Shown: positions 14,715 through 23,354 of the stretch, piece by piece
Layout of the letters: every line of letters starts with the position of its first letter
Numbering within the stretch: position 1 is the stretch's first letter
DNA from: Candidatus Binatia bacterium
GTDB taxonomy: Bacteria > Desulfobacterota > Binatia > HRBIN30 > BPIQ01
Direction: 5' to 3'
Assembly: GCA_026004195.1 (NCBI GenBank)
Contig: BPIQ01000001.1
Coordinates: forward strand, 397,871-461,870
DNA: 64,000 bases
Notes under the pieces: generated by a model
What the model was told of the DNA's origin: nothing
The model's input: the letters and a program-made list of their open reading frames with translations, nothing else
The model's database searches: none
Position numbers and translations under genes: made by a program

Positions 14715-15668
14715 ATGGACCGCAATCTCGCCCTCGAGGTCGTACGGGTCACCGAAGCGGCGGCGCTCGCGGCGGCGCGGCTGATGGGATGCGGCGACGT
14801 GGATGCCGTGGAACTCGCGGCCGCCGAGGCGATGCGCCGGGCCTTTTCCTCGATCGCCATCCGGGGGACGGTCGTCGTGGCCGAGGCGACGGGCAGCGAC
14901 GACGGAACCATCTACGTGGGCGAGGAAGTCGGCTCGATGTCCGGGCCCGAGATCGACATCGCGCTCGACTCCATCGAGGGCGCGACGATTTGCGCCACCG
15001 GGGGGTCGAACGCCCTCTCCATCATCGCGATCGCCGAAAAGGGTGGCTTTCTCGCGAGCCCCGACACCTACATGGACAAGATCGTCGTCGGTCCCGAGGG
15101 CAGGGGAGTCGTCGACCTCGACCGCTCGCCGACCGAGAACCTGAAAGCCCTGGCCGAAGCCAAACGCGTCTATGTCGCGGACCTGACCGTGGCGATCCTG
15201 GACCGCCCCCGACACGAAAAACTCATCGAGGAGGTTCGGAAGGCACGAGCGCGGGTGAAGCTTCTGCGGGACGGCGACGTCGCCGCGGCCATCGCCACGA
15301 CCAGGAAGGACTCGGGGATCGACATGCTGCTCGGCATCGGGGGTGCTCAGCAGGGGGTGCTGACGGCGGCCGCCATCCGCTGCACGGGCGGCGAGATGCA
15401 GGGCCGGATGAAGCCGCGCAATCCCGAGGACGTGGAAAAGCTCCACGCCGCGAACCTGAAGGACATCGACCGCAAGCTCTCGGCCGAAGACATGGCGTCG
15501 GGAAGCGTCATGTTCGCGGCGACGGGTGTGACCAACGGGGACTACTTGCAGGGGGTGCGGTTTTTCCGAGGCGGAGCGACTTCGCACTCGGTGGTCATGC
15601 GCTCGCGGACGCGAACCGTACGGTTCATCGAAGCGCAGCACCGCTTCGACTGGAAACCGGAGTACTGA
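14715..15668 (+). CDS. glpX: GlpX-like class II fructose-1,6-bisphosphatase family protein with altered catalytic residues
   Basis: A 317-residue protein that aligns with E. coli GlpX without gaps over the first 213 residues. It keeps Glu57, Asp85 and Glu88. It lacks Lys29 (Val) and the catalytic metal ligands Asp33 (Glu) and Glu213 (Gln, in GIGGAQQG). The usual GEGEIDEAPM loop is replaced by AEATGSDDGTI, and DPIEGT is DSIEGA. Standard GlpX hydrolyses fructose-1,6-bisphosphate in gluconeogenesis; here the metal site may work differently or act on another sugar bisphosphate. It follows thrC by 19 bases and precedes a crotonase. The family is certain, the activity is not. Confidence 0.8.
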   Translation: MDRNLALEVVRVTEAAALAAARLMGCGDVDAVELAAAEAMRRAFSSIAIRGTVVVAEATGSDDGTIYVGEEVGSMSGPEIDIALDSIEGATICATGGSNALSIIAIAEKGGFLASPDTYMDKIVVGPEGRGVVDLDRSPTENLKALAEAKRVYVADLTVAILDRPRHEKLIEEVRKARARVKLLRDGDVAAAIATTRKDSGIDMLLGIGGAQQGVLTAAAIRCTGGEMQGRMKPRNPEDVEKLHAANLKDIDRKLSAEDMASGSVMFAATGVTNGDYLQGVRFFRGGATSHSVVMRSRTRTVRFIEAQHRFDWKPEY

Positions 15669-15677
15669 GGAGGGGAC

Positions 15678-16460
15678 GTGAGCGCGACGAGGCTGCGGAT
15701 CGAGGACCGCGAAGGCGTTCGCTGGATCACGATCGACCGCCCCGAGGCCCGCAACGCCCTGGACGAGACCACCCTGCGCGAGCTCCTGCGCGCGGCCCGC
15801 GACATCCGCCGGGACGAAACCGTGCGAGTGGCCGTCCTGACCGGAGCGGGCGACCGCGCGTTCGTCGCGGGGGCCGACATCCGGGCGATGGAACGCCTGA
15901 GCCCCCTCGAGGCCAAGCGGTTTTCCCGGCTCGGTCAGAAGCTCACGCAGGCGCTCGAGGATCTGCCCGTCCCGGTTCTGGCGGCGGTGCAGGGTTTCGC
16001 CCTGGGCGGAGGTCTCGAGTTGGCACTGGCCTGCGACTGGATCGTGGCGGCACGTTCGGCGCGCTTCGGGCAACCCGAGGTCGGTCTCGGGCTCGTCCCG
16101 GGCTTCGGCGGCACGCAGAGGCTCGCCCGGCGAGTCGGAGCGGCCCGGGCCCGCGAACTCGTGTTCACCGGTCGCACGATCGACGCCGACGAAGCGTACC
16201 GGCTCGGCCTGGTCGAGCGGGTCGTCGAGGACGGCCGGCTCCGGGACGAAGTCGACGCCGTGGCTCGGGAGCTCGCGGCCAAGCCGCGTGTGGCCCTCGC
16301 GCAGGCGAAGGCCGCCTTGCAGGTGAGTACGGAAGTCGACCTGGCCACGGGCCTCCGGTACGAAAACGAGGCGTTCGCCCTGACCTTCTCCACCGAGGAC
16401 GCCCGGGAGGGGATGCGCGCGTTCCTGGAGAAGAGAAAGGCCGCGTTCCGGGGAAGGTGA
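15678..16460 (+). CDS. enoyl-CoA hydratase/isomerase (crotonase) family protein
   Basis: A 260-residue crotonase starting at GTG, chosen because GAGGAGGGG lies seven bases upstream. The oxyanion-hole segments [11 protein letters not shown] and [15 protein letters not shown] are present. Both acid/base glutamates of true hydratases are kept, in GGLELAL and [18 protein letters not shown], so hydration of a 2-enoyl-CoA is likely. It is directly followed by the B12-dependent acyl-CoA mutase, so it may serve branched-chain or short-chain acyl-CoA breakdown. Chain-length preference cannot be read from sequence. Confidence 0.88.
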   Translation: MSATRLRIEDREGVRWITIDRPEARNALDETTLRELLRAARDIRRDETVRVAVLTGAGDRAFVAGADIRAMERLSPLEAKRFSRLGQKLTQALEDLPVPVLAAVQGFALGGGLELALACDWIVAARSARFGQPEVGLGLVPGFGGTQRLARRVGAARARELVFTGRTIDADEAYRLGLVERVVEDGRLRDEVDAVARELAAKPRVALAQAKAALQVSTEVDLATGLRYENEAFALTFSTEDAREGMRAFLEKRKAAFRGR

Positions 16461-16470
16461 GCGGGAGTCG

Positions 16471-18111
16471 ATGACGAAACGTTCCAAAGCCGACTGGTTG
16501 CGAGAGGTCTACTCCCGGAGCCCCGAGCGGGAGGCTCGCTTTTCCACCGTCTCGGACATGGAGGTGGAGCCGCTCTACACGGCGGAGGACCTCGGCCCGG
16601 ATTTCGAGGAACGTCTGGGCTTTCCGGGGGAATTTCCCTACACGCGCGGCGTCTACCCGAGCATGTACCGAGGCCGTCTCTGGACCATGCGGCAGTTCGC
16701 GGGCTACGGGACTCCCGAAGACACGAATCGCCGTTTCCGGTTCCTGCTCGAGCAGGGCCAGACGGGTCTCTCGACCGCTTTCGACATGCCGACGCTCATG
16801 GGTTACGACCCGGACCACCCCCGCGCCCTGGGCGAGGTGGGGCGGGAGGGCGTTTCCGTGGCGAGCCTCGCGGACATGGAAGCCCTCTTCGACGGCATCG
16901 CCCTCGATCGGGTGACGACCTCCATGACGGTGAACTCCACGGCCATCGTCCTGCTCGCGATGTACCTGGTCGTCGCCGAAAGAAAGGGCGTGCCCTGGGA
17001 CCGGCTGGGCGGGACGATCCAGAACGATATGCTCAAGGAGTTCATCGCCCAGAAGGAGTGGATCTGCCCGCCGGAACCGTCGGTCCGGATCGTCGTCGAC
17101 GTCATCGAGTTCTGCGCGAAGCACGTACCCCGGTGGCACCCGGTTTCCATCTCCGGCTACCACATTCGCGAAGCCGGCTCGACGGCGGTCCAGGAGCTCG
17201 CCTTCACGATCGCCGACGGCCTCGCCTACGTGGAGGCCACGACGAAACGCGGACTCCACGTCGACGAGTTCGCACCCCGCCTCTCGTTCTTCTTCAACCT
17301 TCACAACGATTTTCTCGAGGAAATCGCCAAGCTCCGGGCCGCACGGCGGCTGTGGGCGCGCCTCGTGCAGGAACGCTTCGGGGCGAAAAACCCGCGCTCG
17401 ATGATGCTCCGGACCCACGCGCAGACGGCAGGCTGCTCGCTCACGGCCCAGCAGCCCCTGAACAACGTGGTCCGCGTGACCGTGCAGGCCCTCGCGGGCA
17501 TCCTCGGCGGCGTCCAATCGCTCCACACGAATTCCATGGACGAGACCCTGGCCCTTCCTTCCGAACAGGCGGCTCTGCTCGCGCTCCGCACCCAGCAAAT
17601 CCTGGCCGAGGAAAGCGGGGTCGCGAACATCGTCGACCCTCTCGGGGGAAGCTACGCCCTCGAAGCACTCACCGACCGGATCGAGAGGGAAGCCCGGGAC
17701 TACATCGCCCGGATCGACGCGCTCGGGGGCATGATCCGAGCCGTGGAGCTCGGCTTCCCCCAGAAGGAGATCGCCGAAGCCGCCTACCGGTACCAGCAGC
17801 AGCTCGAGCGCGGGGAGAAAGTCGTCGTCGGCGTGAACAAGTACCGGCTTCCCGAGGAGCCGCCGATCGAGATTCTGCGGATCGACCCCGAGGTCGAGAA
17901 AATCCAGGTACGGCGCGTCCGCGAACGTAAGGCGTCGCGCTCTCCCGCCCGCGTCCGCCAGGCGCTCGCGGCCGTCCGCGAAGCGGCCCGGAGCGGCGAG
18001 AACCTGATGCCGTCGGTCCTGGACGCCGTACGCGCGGAGTGCACGGTGGGGGAGATTTCCGACGTGTTCCGGGAGGCGTTCGGTGAGTACCGCGACCCCG
18101 CCTGGATCTGA
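16471..18111 (+). CDS. B12-dependent acyl-CoA mutase large subunit (methylmalonyl-CoA mutase family, isobutyryl-CoA-mutase-like site)
   Basis: A 546-residue TIM-barrel subunit lacking the C-terminal cobalamin domain, which is made by the next gene. The N-terminal [15 protein letters not shown] and [17 protein letters not shown] place it in the acyl-CoA mutase family. The two substrate-selecting residues are Phe76 (RQFAGYG) and Gln194 (IAQKEW). In methylmalonyl-CoA mutase they are Tyr and Arg; in isobutyryl-CoA mutase they are Phe80 and Gln198, a constant offset of four. Automatic annotation would call it methylmalonyl-CoA mutase; the residues favour a neutral branched acyl-CoA. No MeaB-type GTPase is in the window. 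Confidence 0.85.
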   Translation: MTKRSKADWLREVYSRSPEREARFSTVSDMEVEPLYTAEDLGPDFEERLGFPGEFPYTRGVYPSMYRGRLWTMRQFAGYGTPEDTNRRFRFLLEQGQTGLSTAFDMPTLMGYDPDHPRALGEVGREGVSVASLADMEALFDGIALDRVTTSMTVNSTAIVLLAMYLVVAERKGVPWDRLGGTIQNDMLKEFIAQKEWICPPEPSVRIVVDVIEFCAKHVPRWHPVSISGYHIREAGSTAVQELAFTIADGLAYVEATTKRGLHVDEFAPRLSFFFNLHNDFLEEIAKLRAARRLWARLVQERFGAKNPRSMMLRTHAQTAGCSLTAQQPLNNVVRVTVQALAGILGGVQSLHTNSMDETLALPSEQAALLALRTQQILAEESGVANIVDPLGGSYALEALTDRIEREARDYIARIDALGGMIRAVELGFPQKEIAEAAYRYQQQLERGEKVVVGVNKYRLPEEPPIEILRIDPEVEKIQVRRVRERKASRSPARVRQALAAVREAARSGENLMPSVLDAVRAECTVGEISDVFREAFGEYRDPAWI

Positions 18112-18148
18112 GACCGAAAAGGGGAGAAACTCGCCAGGAGGTTCCTTC

Positions 18149-18547
18149 GTGAGACCGCTCAGGATTCTCGTCGCCAAGCCCGGGCTCGACGGTCACGACC
18201 GCGGGGCCAAGATCATCGCGCGGGCGCTACGCGACGCGGGTTTCGAGGTCATCTACACGGGTCTCCACCAGACCCCGGAAATGATCGCCGAAGCCGCGGT
18301 CCAGGAGGACGTGGACGCCGTGGGTCTCAGCATCCTCTCCGGCGCCCACCTCTCGCTTTTCCCGGCGGTCATCGAGGAGCTCCGCAAAAAGGGGGGCGCG
18401 GACATCGTCGTGTTCGGGGGCGGGATCATCCCGGCCGACGACATCCCGAAACTCAAAGCTGCGGGTGTGCGGGAAGTGTTCACCCCCGGCGCGAGTATGG
18501 AAAGCATCGTGCGGTGGGTGAGGGAAAACGTGAGACCGCGCTCCTGA
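18149..18547 (+). CDS. cobalamin-binding small subunit of the acyl-CoA mutase
   Basis: A 132-residue B12-binding domain. The cobalt-ligand motif is LDGHDRGAK (DxHxxG) near residue 14, followed by SILSGAH and [10 protein letters not shown] that contact the nucleotide tail. The GTG at 18149 is preferred over the upstream GTG at 18083, because AGGAGG at 18136-18141 lies seven bases before it and it starts directly at the conserved fold. It begins 37 bases after the large subunit. Together they form a two-subunit adenosylcobalamin-dependent mutase. Confidence 0.9.
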   Translation: MRPLRILVAKPGLDGHDRGAKIIARALRDAGFEVIYTGLHQTPEMIAEAAVQEDVDAVGLSILSGAHLSLFPAVIEELRKKGGADIVVFGGGIIPADDIPKLKAAGVREVFTPGASMESIVRWVRENVRPRS

Positions 18548-18559
18548 TCGACGCGAGGG

Positions 18560-19747
18560 ATGGAGAATCGGCCGGTCGTCGTCGTCGGCTCCGGCCCGGC
18601 CGGGGCTGCCACCGCGCTTTTTCTCCACCGGCGATGCCCCGAGCTGGCACGGTCCTGCGTCGTCCTGGAGAAAGCCTTCCATCCCCGCGAGAAAGTCTGC
18701 GCCGGAGGACTCATACCGCGGACGCTCGCCTTTCTCGCCGAGCTCGGCGTGCCGCTCGACGTCCCCCACGCGTCCGTGCGGCGCGCTCGTGTGGACACAC
18801 CCCTCGGACCCGTGGACTACGAGGACGGCGATCTCTGTCGAGTCGTCCGCCGGGCGGAATTCGACGCGCTTCTCGTGGCGGCGTGCCGCGAGAGGGGGAT
18901 CGAAGTCCGCGAGGGGGTCCATGTCCGGCGGGTGCTGCGCGAGAGCGGAGGATTCCGGGTGGAAACCGACCGCGGCAGCTACAGGACCCGGGTCGTCGTG
19001 GGAGCGGACGGCTCCGGTAGCGTCGTCCGCCGAAGCCTCTTTCCGGGATCGCCCGGAGCGCTCGGCCGCGCGGTGATGGCGGACGTTCCGCTCGCCGGTC
19101 TCGACTGGGACGGGTTCGAGAAGGAGCGTTACGAGTTCGACTTTTCGGGCGTGGCGACCGGGCTGCGGGGTTACGCCTGGACGTTTCCCTGCCTGGTGCG
19201 AGGGGAACCCCACGCCAACGTGGGCGTCTACTCTTGCGACATCCGGGAGCGGAGGCTCGAAAGGGCCTTGCGGGAAAGGGTTCGGAGACTCTGTGGCAAG
19301 GATCTTCCCTGGAAGGCATTTCCCGTACGTGGTACGAGTCCACCCCTTCGTGCTCCGGGTGTGCTCCTGGTCGGCGATGCCGCCGGCGTCGATCCCCTGC
19401 TCGGCGAGGGAATTTCCTGCGCCTTCGAGTACGGCCGGCTGGCCGCGGAAAGCCTCGAGAGGGCCTTTCGCACGGGCGAATTCGGATTCGAGGAGTACGG
19501 TGACCGGGTACGTCTCGGCCCGCTCGGCCGGAAACTGCGGCGGCTCTCCCGGGCGACGTCTCTCCTCTACGGGAGGAGCTGGAAGGTCTGGTTCGCGTTC
19601 CTGCGCCGCAGCCGCCGGGCGCAGGACGTCGCGGTCCGCTGGTACAACGGTGTGGACGGCCTGGACGACGAACCCCTCTGGAAGCTCTTCGCGCGGGTGG
19701 CAGGAATCCTGCCCGCCGGAGGCGAGGCCGGGCGTGGCGGCTCGTAA
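18560..19747 (+). CDS. FAD-dependent oxidoreductase, geranylgeranyl reductase family
   Basis: A 395-residue flavoprotein. The N-terminal dinucleotide fold is VVVVGSGPAGAATALFLH, a CAGG motif (KVCAGGLIPR) follows near residue 45, and the second FAD motif is GVLLVGDAAGVDPLLGEGIS. The Cys-Ala-Gly-Gly placement and overall length match the geranylgeranyl-reductase/GGR group, which saturates isoprenoid chains, but related monooxygenases share these motifs. It starts 12 bases after the mutase small subunit and overlaps the small membrane-protein gene that follows. Substrate unknown. Confidence 0.75.
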   Translation: MENRPVVVVGSGPAGAATALFLHRRCPELARSCVVLEKAFHPREKVCAGGLIPRTLAFLAELGVPLDVPHASVRRARVDTPLGPVDYEDGDLCRVVRRAEFDALLVAACRERGIEVREGVHVRRVLRESGGFRVETDRGSYRTRVVVGADGSGSVVRRSLFPGSPGALGRAVMADVPLAGLDWDGFEKERYEFDFSGVATGLRGYAWTFPCLVRGEPHANVGVYSCDIRERRLERALRERVRRLCGKDLPWKAFPVRGTSPPLRAPGVLLVGDAAGVDPLLGEGISCAFEYGRLAAESLERAFRTGEFGFEEYGDRVRLGPLGRKLRRLSRATSLLYGRSWKVWFAFLRRSRRAQDVAVRWYNGVDGLDDEPLWKLFARVAGILPAGGEAGRGGS

Positions 19748-19916
19748 GCGAAAACGGCCGCGCACCTTCGTCTGGGCCGTGCTCCTGTCGCTCGCGGTCG
19801 CGTCGTTCGGCTGGGTGCTCTGGCGCCTTTCTCTTTCCGCCCGACCGGTCACGGAGAACCTGACCGAGGAAGACCGTACCACCCTCGAGCGCCTTCTGCG
19901 GGAGGGGAGCCGGTGA
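19734..19916 (+). CDS. small single-pass membrane protein, unknown
   Basis: A 60-residue frame starting at GTG inside the end of the flavoprotein gene. A basic N terminus (ARKRKRPR) is followed by one helix, TFVWAVLLSLAVASFGWVLW, and a charged tail ending ERLLREGSR, so the tail would face out of the cytoplasm by the positive-inside rule. It overlaps both neighbours by a few bases (14 before, 4 after), which supports translation as part of the operon. No family recognised. Confidence 0.5.
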   Translation: MAARKRKRPRTFVWAVLLSLAVASFGWVLWRLSLSARPVTENLTEEDRTTLERLLREGSR

Positions 19917-20731
19917 CCGCGCAGGAAAACCTCCGGGCTCCTCGGGGCCTTCACGGGAAGCTCGCCCGTGCGACTCGCGTCGTCTCGCTCGTGCCGAGCT
20001 GGACCGAGACGCTCTTCGCCCTCGGGGCGGGCGGAGCCGTCGTGGGTCGGACCCGGTACTGCATCGAACCGCCGCGGGCGCGCACCGTGACGGAAATCGG
20101 CGGCACGAAAACCCCCCGGGTGGAGGACATTCTCCGGCTACGGCCCGAGCTCGTGATCGTGAGCGCGGAGGAGAACCGCTTCGAGGATTTCGTGCGTCTT
20201 CGGGAGGCGCAAGTCGCGGTCTTCGTTTCCCTTCCGACGAAGCTCGAGGACGTGGTCGAAGAGCTTCTCGAACTCGGCCCCCTCGTCGGTTGCGCGGAAG
20301 AGGCACGGCACCTGGCCGGGGAGATCCGCCGAGCCAAAAAAGAGGTCGAAGGCGAAGCCACGGCACGCCGGCGCCTCCGGGTTTTCTGTCCGATCTGGAA
20401 GAACCCCTGGATGACCTTCCGTTCCGACACGTACGCGTCGGCGGTCCTCGGCACGTGCGGAGCCGACAACGTGTCCGCCGACGCACCGGACCGCTACCCC
20501 CTGGTTTCGCTCGACGAGGTGGCTCGTGCCGAGCCCGAAGCCCTCCTCCTCCCGAACGAACCCTACCGGTTCGGCCCCAGGGACCTTCCGTCGCTGTCCT
20601 CCCTCTTGTTTCCGCGAGGCCCCGCACGACAGGTGCGGTTCGTCGACGGACGGGCACTCTGCTGGTACGGTGTCCGCACGCCGGCCGGTTTGCGAGAGCT
20701 CGGCCGCGTGACGGGGGAGCTGGTAGCATGA
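19913..20731 (+). CDS. helical-backbone metal receptor (BtuF/periplasmic-binding-like protein) without signal peptide
   Basis: A 272-residue protein with the two-lobe BtuF/FhuD-type fold: RVVSLVPSWTETLFALGAGGAVVGRTRYC, then PRVEDILRLRPELVIVSAEEN, and the C-terminal lobe around YPLVSLDEVARAEPEALLLP. Relatives bind cobalamin or corrinoids. The GTG start overlaps the small membrane protein by four bases. No signal peptide or lipobox precedes the first strand, so the protein appears cytoplasmic, unlike BtuF. Its location next to a B12-dependent mutase suggests corrinoid handling, but this is inference. Confidence 0.72.
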   Translation: MTAQENLRAPRGLHGKLARATRVVSLVPSWTETLFALGAGGAVVGRTRYCIEPPRARTVTEIGGTKTPRVEDILRLRPELVIVSAEENRFEDFVRLREAQVAVFVSLPTKLEDVVEELLELGPLVGCAEEARHLAGEIRRAKKEVEGEATARRRLRVFCPIWKNPWMTFRSDTYASAVLGTCGADNVSADAPDRYPLVSLDEVARAEPEALLLPNEPYRFGPRDLPSLSSLLFPRGPARQVRFVDGRALCWYGVRTPAGLRELGRVTGELVA

Positions 20732-21288
20732 CCGGGGTTTTCGCGTTCGCGACGTTCTGCCTATTGCTCTCGGGGCGTACCGCTTCGGCGGAGCTCGGCT
20801 GGACTCTCTCCGATTACGAGGCTCGGTTCGGCCCCGCGCAGAAGGGCTACGGACGTTACGCGGAGGTCGGATTCCAAGTCGGCCAGAACCGGCTGGTCGT
20901 CGAATTCGCGGGGGAAAGGTCGGTCGCGGAGCTCTGGCAGCTCGGCGTGGTGCGCGATGCGGTGCCCGAGTCCGTGCGAAAGGCCGCGGAACTGGCGGCG
21001 GCCGGGGAGAAAGTCGGGGAAGTGCGGTTTCTCGCGCGGGGCAGCCTCCCGGCCGAGCTCTACGAGACCGTGGTCGACGGCATCGTCGTGCGGGTGGACG
21101 TACGGAACCGACTCGTCCATCGGGTCGCCTTCTGCGGGCGGCGCCCCACCTGTTCCCTGTTCGACCGGCTGCGAAAGAAGTGCGTTCTCACCGCCGCTTG
21201 CCCCATCCTCGACCGGGCGCTCCGCATCGACACGAAGCTCGACCGGATCCAGGTCGCCGCGGAGCGAGCCCTGGAAAGGGAGCGATGA
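20728..21288 (+). CDS. secreted protein of unknown function
   Basis: A 186-residue frame starting ATG four bases inside the preceding gene. Residues 1-21 (GVFAFATFCLLLSGRTASA) are a Sec signal peptide. The mature part has the pattern SDYEARFGPAQKGYGRYAEVGF, short beta-rich stretches and four Cys near the C terminus (AFCGRRPTC, KKCVLTAAC) that could form two disulphides. No named family recognised; overall it resembles small periplasmic lipid- or ligand-binding proteins. Confidence 0.6.
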   Translation: MTGVFAFATFCLLLSGRTASAELGWTLSDYEARFGPAQKGYGRYAEVGFQVGQNRLVVEFAGERSVAELWQLGVVRDAVPESVRKAAELAAAGEKVGEVRFLARGSLPAELYETVVDGIVVRVDVRNRLVHRVAFCGRRPTCSLFDRLRKKCVLTAACPILDRALRIDTKLDRIQVAAERALERER

Positions 21289-21376
21289 AACGACCTCCGG
21301 CCTCCCGCACCGGTGACAGCGACGGAACTGGACACGAGGGAGTGCGTCGGCTAAGGGGGCTCGCGAGGTTCGTCGC

Positions 21377-21898
21377 GTGAAAGTTCGCCGCCTTCTGGTT
21401 CCGGTCGACTTCTCGGAGGCTTCCGAAGCTGCGCTCGTCTACGCCTCCGATCTGGCGAAAATCTTCGGCGCGCGGATCGTCCTGCTGCACGTGGTCGAAC
21501 CGCTGCCTTCTCCGGTACCCGTGGAGATCTACGGCGGCGGGGCCGCCGACTTCACGCGGCTCTACACGTTACAGCAGGAGGCCGCCCGGCGAGAGATGGC
21601 TCGCCTCGAGGAAATCCCGCGCCGGCGGCGCATTGCCGTCGAGTCCGCGCTGCGGAGCGGCGCGCCCGCCGCGACCATCGTGGAGGCGGCCGGGTCCCTC
21701 GGGGCCGACATGATCGTCATGGCGACGCACGGGAGGACGGGGCTTTCTCATCTGCTCCTCGGCAGCGTCACCGAAAGGGTCGTCCGGACGGCGCACTGCC
21801 CGGTTCTGACCGTGCGCGTGGGCGACACCGTGCCGAAACGACGGCGCCGCACTTCGGCGCACCCCGCTCGACGGCTCAGCGGCCGTAGGAAACGGTGA
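21377..21898 (+). CDS. universal stress protein (UspA family)
   Basis: A 173-residue Usp domain starting GTG. VPVDFSEASEAAL forms the first strand with the ATP-side Asp, and the ATP-binding signature GRTGLSHLLLGSVTERV fits G-2x-G-9x-G(S/T). It is therefore expected to bind ATP. The tail is very basic (PKRRRRTSAHPARR). Its last 23 bases overlap the end of the convergent outer-membrane protein gene. The target stress is not readable from the sequence. Confidence 0.9.
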   Translation: MKVRRLLVPVDFSEASEAALVYASDLAKIFGARIVLLHVVEPLPSPVPVEIYGGGAADFTRLYTLQQEAARREMARLEEIPRRRRIAVESALRSGAPAATIVEAAGSLGADMIVMATHGRTGLSHLLLGSVTERVVRTAHCPVLTVRVGDTVPKRRRRTSAHPARRLSGRRKR

Positions 21899-23354
21899 CT
21901 TCCACGTAGCCGTAGTCGGCGTCGCTGTCGGCGAAGTTCTCTCCCACGACGTCCTCGCCGAACGCGTGGCCGTAGTACGCGTAGACTTCGAGCCAGTCGA
22001 GAGGCGACCACGTGACCGCCAGGTCCACGAGGTGTCCGAGGTCGCGCCCACCACCGCTCGGCAAGCCGGCGAACCCGAACACCGTGTCGCTCGTCGCCCC
22101 GCCGCCCGCGTACCAGAGGTCTCGGGCCTCGGTGAGGCGAAGCCAGTGGTAGTCGAGACGCAGCGAAAGGACCGGGCTCGGCCGGAGGAGGAGCTGGGCG
22201 AAAAAGTCCTGGTTGTTCATCAGGTTGAAAAAGGGGAACTGGGCGTAGATCCGCGCCGTGGGCAGCATCTGGAAAAACGTCTCGTGGGTACCGTCGCCGG
22301 CGTCGTCGTCGCCCGAGGAGCGAAAAAGTCCCGCCCGCACCCAGGGGCCGAAAGGCCACGACGGCCAGCGATAACCGCCCTCGAGACCGTAAGCCCACGC
22401 CACGTGGTCGAGCCGTCCCCACGAGCCCGCCTGTCCTGCCACCCAGAAGAGGCCGTCCACCCGACCCGGACCGAGAGGGCGCACACCGAGCACGTGCCCG
22501 CCCACGGTGTGGATGTCCACGGAACCGGAATCCTCGCGTCTTTCGGAGACCGATCGGTTGTCCACCTTCACGGCTCGATCGCGCTCGTCGCGGTAGTAAA
22601 AGTAGAAGAGTCGCGCGTCCAGGCTTTCCGGACCCGAATACGTGGCGCTCGCTCCCGCGAGCCAGACGTCGAGCTCCCGGTTCGCGCTCACCTCGAAGCC
22701 GCCGCGTGTGGGTCGAACGCCGAGCACCGTCCACCGGACCGAGCGCAGGTCGTAGTCGATCCGAAGGCCGTCGAAACTACGGGTCACGTGGGTGAATCCG
22801 AAAGGGCCCACGAGCCTCTGCGAAATCCGGGCGCTTTTGAGCCAGGCCAGGGTGGGGTTCCGGGGTCGCACCTCGAGACCATCGGCGTATTCGAAACGCC
22901 CCCCGAGAAGCTCGAGCCCCCCGACGCCCAGTGGGTCACGCCAGCGCAGAAAGGCCTCCTTCAGGAAGGTCTCGCCCTGGCTCGTGGCGCGCGTGTGGGA
23001 GAAGTAGAGAGCCCCGGGGCCGAGGTTTCCGACCGCCGACTCCGGAGGGCTCGCGTCGGACGGCAGGTTTTCGAGCCGCGTATCCTGCAAGGTCAGGGTC
23101 CACTCCGCCTTTCCCGCCGATACCCGGAACCCGGCCCGCAGCCGGTTCGCGAAAAAATCGTAGCGCTCGGCGCCTCGAGGGGCGCTCGCGGGGGCCGGTC
23201 CGAACCAGTCGACGAATTCACCCCGCACCCGGTCCGAGAAAAAAGGCCGCACCTCTGCCCCGAGGAGCGACAGGGGGCCGGCCGCGGTCGCCACGGAGAC
23301 CAGGACGATCGAGGAGGCCAGGCTCGCGGCGAGCTCAAGGCACCGTCTTCTCAT
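21876..23354 (-). CDS. alginate-export-family outer-membrane beta-barrel protein
   Basis: A 492-residue protein with a signal peptide (SLASSIVLVSVATAAG) and then alternating hydrophobic/aromatic strands to a C terminus ending YVEVTVSYGR, typical of outer-membrane barrels. Segments such as ELLGGRFEYADGLEVRPRNP and FTHVTRSFDGLRIDYDL are like the alginate_exp family porins, which in many anaerobes are general porins rather than alginate exporters. Its start overlaps the octaheme cytochrome gene by 20 bases, so the barrel is translated with the electron-transfer complex. It may let the substrate reach the periplasm. Confidence 0.75.
   Translation of the reverse strand: MRRRCLELAASLASSIVLVSVATAAGPLSLLGAEVRPFFSDRVRGEFVDWFGPAPASAPRGAERYDFFANRLRAGFRVSAGKAEWTLTLQDTRLENLPSDASPPESAVGNLGPGALYFSHTRATSQGETFLKEAFLRWRDPLGVGGLELLGGRFEYADGLEVRPRNPTLAWLKSARISQRLVGPFGFTHVTRSFDGLRIDYDLRSVRWTVLGVRPTRGGFEVSANRELDVWLAGASATYSGPESLDARLFYFYYRDERDRAVKVDNRSVSERREDSGSVDIHTVGGHVLGVRPLGPGRVDGLFWVAGQAGSWGRLDHVAWAYGLEGGYRWPSWPFGPWVRAGLFRSSGDDDAGDGTHETFFQMLPTARIYAQFPFFNLMNNQDFFAQLLLRPSPVLSLRLDYHWLRLTEARDLWYAGGGATSDTVFGFAGLPSGGGRDLGHLVDLAVTWSPLDWLEVYAYYGHAFGEDVVGENFADSDADYGYVEVTVSYGR

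Noticed and set aside
21285..21380. A 31-residue frame after the secreted unknown protein gene
   Set aside because: It starts in an ATGA overlap but has biased, low-complexity composition, no ribosome-binding site and runs into the universal stress gene start.
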